A stretch of 8,010 nt of DNA from contig CAJWPW010000041.1 in assembly GCA_913045415.1 (NCBI GenBank), positions 1 through 8,010 of the forward strand. Direction: 5' to 3'. Under the pieces are notes generated by a model. The model had not been told where the DNA came from, did not search any database, and saw only the letters and a program-made list of their open reading frames with translations. This document shows, piece by piece, positions 7,221 through 8,010 of this stretch. The DNA is from an uncultured Fidelibacterota bacterium. Its GTDB lineage: Bacteria; Marinisomatota; Marinisomatia; Marinisomatales; UBA1611. Positions within the stretch are counted from its first letter, which is position 1. The number at the start of each line of letters is the position of its first letter. Both the position numbers and the translations under genes were made by a program.

Positions 7221-7814
7221 ATGCTAAAAATTGGACTCACAGGCGGAATCGGCACCGGGAAAAGCTCTGTCAGTACCCTGTTTAAAGAATGGGGTGCTTA
7301 TATTTTTGATGCGGATGTCGTGGCAAAAGATATTATAAATAACAATGATACAGCCCAGTCTGAACTCATTGCTGAATTTGGTACGGATGTTCTAGGAGCT
7401 GATAATAAGATTGACAAAAAGAAACTGGCACGGATTGCTTTTTCAGATGAAGATCATCAACTTCGGCTCAATATCATTATCCACCCTTATGTATTTAATG
7501 AAATAGATTCTACTTTTGATAAAGTGCTGGCAGATGGAAATCATGAAGTGTTTGTGGTGGATGCCGCTTTAATCTATGAGTCTGGCGCAGACACACACTT
7601 GGACTATGTGATTGTTGTAACATCCCATTTAAGAATTCGGACGGAACGTGTTATGACCCGCGGCGGACTCACCTTAGATGAATTTCTCCAAAGGGTGGAA
7701 CTCCAATGGCCCGATGAAGATAAAGTCCATATGGCTGATTTCGTGATTCATAACAATAGTGCAGAAGAACAACTGGCAGCGGAAGCAAAAAAGATTTATA
7801 ACCGGTTGGGGTAA
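7221..7814 (+). CDS. coaE: Dephospho-CoA kinase
   Basis: Phosphorylates the 3'-hydroxyl of dephospho-CoA, the last step of coenzyme A synthesis. At 197 residues it has the normal length. The Walker A loop GGIGTGKS is at 8-15. Asp30-Ala-Asp32 supplies the conserved acidic pair after the second strand, HPYVFNEI (88-95) matches the CoA-domain helix, and Arg158/Gln162 with ADFVIHN (172-178) are the typical C-terminal signature. One mild deviation is VVDAALIYE (112-120), where most family members read close to D.PLLFE. It starts one base after the adk stop with no visible Shine-Dalgarno and is the last gene of the plus-strand run. It has no direct link to nucleoside salvage except adenine nucleotide chemistry. 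Confidence 0.94.
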   Translation: MLKIGLTGGIGTGKSSVSTLFKEWGAYIFDADVVAKDIINNNDTAQSELIAEFGTDVLGADNKIDKKKLARIAFSDEDHQLRLNIIIHPYVFNEIDSTFDKVLADGNHEVFVVDAALIYESGADTHLDYVIVVTSHLRIRTERVMTRGGLTLDEFLQRVELQWPDEDKVHMADFVIHNNSAEEQLAAEAKKIYNRLG

Positions 7815-7823
7815 TTATAATTA
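7812..7823. repeat. 12-bp AT-only palindrome spanning the two convergent stop codons
   Basis: TAATTATAATTA is its own reverse complement. It begins with the coaE stop codon and ends with the reverse-strand stop of the next gene. No G-C-rich stem followed by a T run is present, so it is not a convincing intrinsic terminator. It may simply follow from two TAA stops facing each other in AT-rich DNA. Confidence 0.5.
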
Positions 7824-8010
7824 TTTCCGCAATGCTAGGGGTTTATCTAAAACTTCTTTTAATATAATGGCTTTTTTCAGGGATTTTTTTGATTCAAATA
7901 ATTCAGAACGAAGTCTATTCTTTTTAGCCCACTTTTTACCAAACTTCAATTCCTTACGGTCACCCAATTTAGAATGGTAAATATTTTCTTCAAATGCCTT
8001 CAATTGGTCA
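7821..8010 (-). CDS. Unrecognised lysine-rich protein (C-terminal 62 residues, cut by window edge)
   Basis: The reverse strand is open from the window end to a TAA at 7823-7821, so only the C terminus is visible. A TTG at 8003 could be read as a start, but the frame stays open upstream of it (Asp-Gln precede), so the gene most likely begins outside the window. The visible part is strongly basic, with about a quarter of residues Lys. It looks helical and has no signal peptide or membrane segment in view. It ends in the segment SLKKAIILKEVLDKPLALRK. I do not recognise a family from this fragment. It runs toward coaE with only six bases between the stop codons. Reality as a gene is supported by the sustained, gene-like composition but is not certain for so short a piece. 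Confidence 0.6.
   Translation of the reverse strand, partial: DQLKAFEENIYHSKLGDRKELKFGKKWAKKNRLRSELFESKKSLKKAIILKEVLDKPLALRK

Noticed and set aside
7759..7980. 73-codon plus-strand frame after coaE
   Set aside because: It starts inside coaE in another frame, has no ribosome binding site, and overlaps the more gene-like minus-strand frame.
7821..8003. Complete 60-residue small protein starting at a TTG at 8003
   Set aside because: The reading frame continues open to the window edge, so this is better read as the end of a longer gene.
1..8010. Mobile element, CRISPR array, tRNA or defence system
   Set aside because: No transposase, integrase, direct repeats, tRNA-like cloverleaf or defence-type domains were seen; the genes are housekeeping and salvage functions.

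Overview
The window looks like ordinary chromosomal DNA from a bacterium of the FCB superphylum. A marine Marinimicrobia (SAR406)-like or Bacteroidota-like lineage fits, but this rests on protein flavour and not on any marker gene. The hints are a LytM/M23 peptidase of the long-tailed type with the N-terminal motif NFGE.R.DHFHMGLDIKT, a short adenylate kinase without the large LID insert, and start codons that mostly lack Shine-Dalgarno sequences. Nothing indicates a phage, plasmid, insertion sequence, CRISPR array, tRNA or rRNA.

Layout. At the left edge a divergent minus-strand gene (1-427, cut by the window) encodes a secreted protein with a clear signal peptide and a sequence suggestive of an outer-membrane beta-barrel. 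An intergenic region of about 124 bp (428-551) should hold two divergent promoters. It also contains an 8-bp inverted repeat that ends one base before the proposed start of the next gene. From 552 to 7814 eight plus-strand genes follow with almost no spacing: M23 peptidase, rhomboid protease, cdd, udk, tdk, cnt nucleoside transporter, adk, coaE. Junctions are TAATG (twice), ATGA (twice), or gaps of 1, 2 and 19 bases, so this is very probably one operon. At the right edge a minus-strand gene (7821-8010, cut by the window) converges on coaE with six bases between the two stop codons.

How it works together. The transporter should bring nucleosides across the inner membrane by cation symport. Cdd deaminates (deoxy)cytidine to (deoxy)uridine, Udk phosphorylates uridine and cytidine, and Tdk phosphorylates thymidine and deoxyuridine. 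Adk balances adenine nucleotides, and CoaE finishes coenzyme A. The catalytic and metal-binding residues that could be checked are present in all of them. The two leading genes are envelope proteases: an exported zinc peptidase of the peptidoglycan-hydrolase class and an intramembrane serine protease.

No undescribed system is evident. The most unusual points are a roughly 100-residue hydrophobic insert near the N terminus of the transporter, the inverted repeat at the head of the operon, and the tight coupling of an M23 peptidase, a rhomboid protease and a pyrimidine-salvage set.
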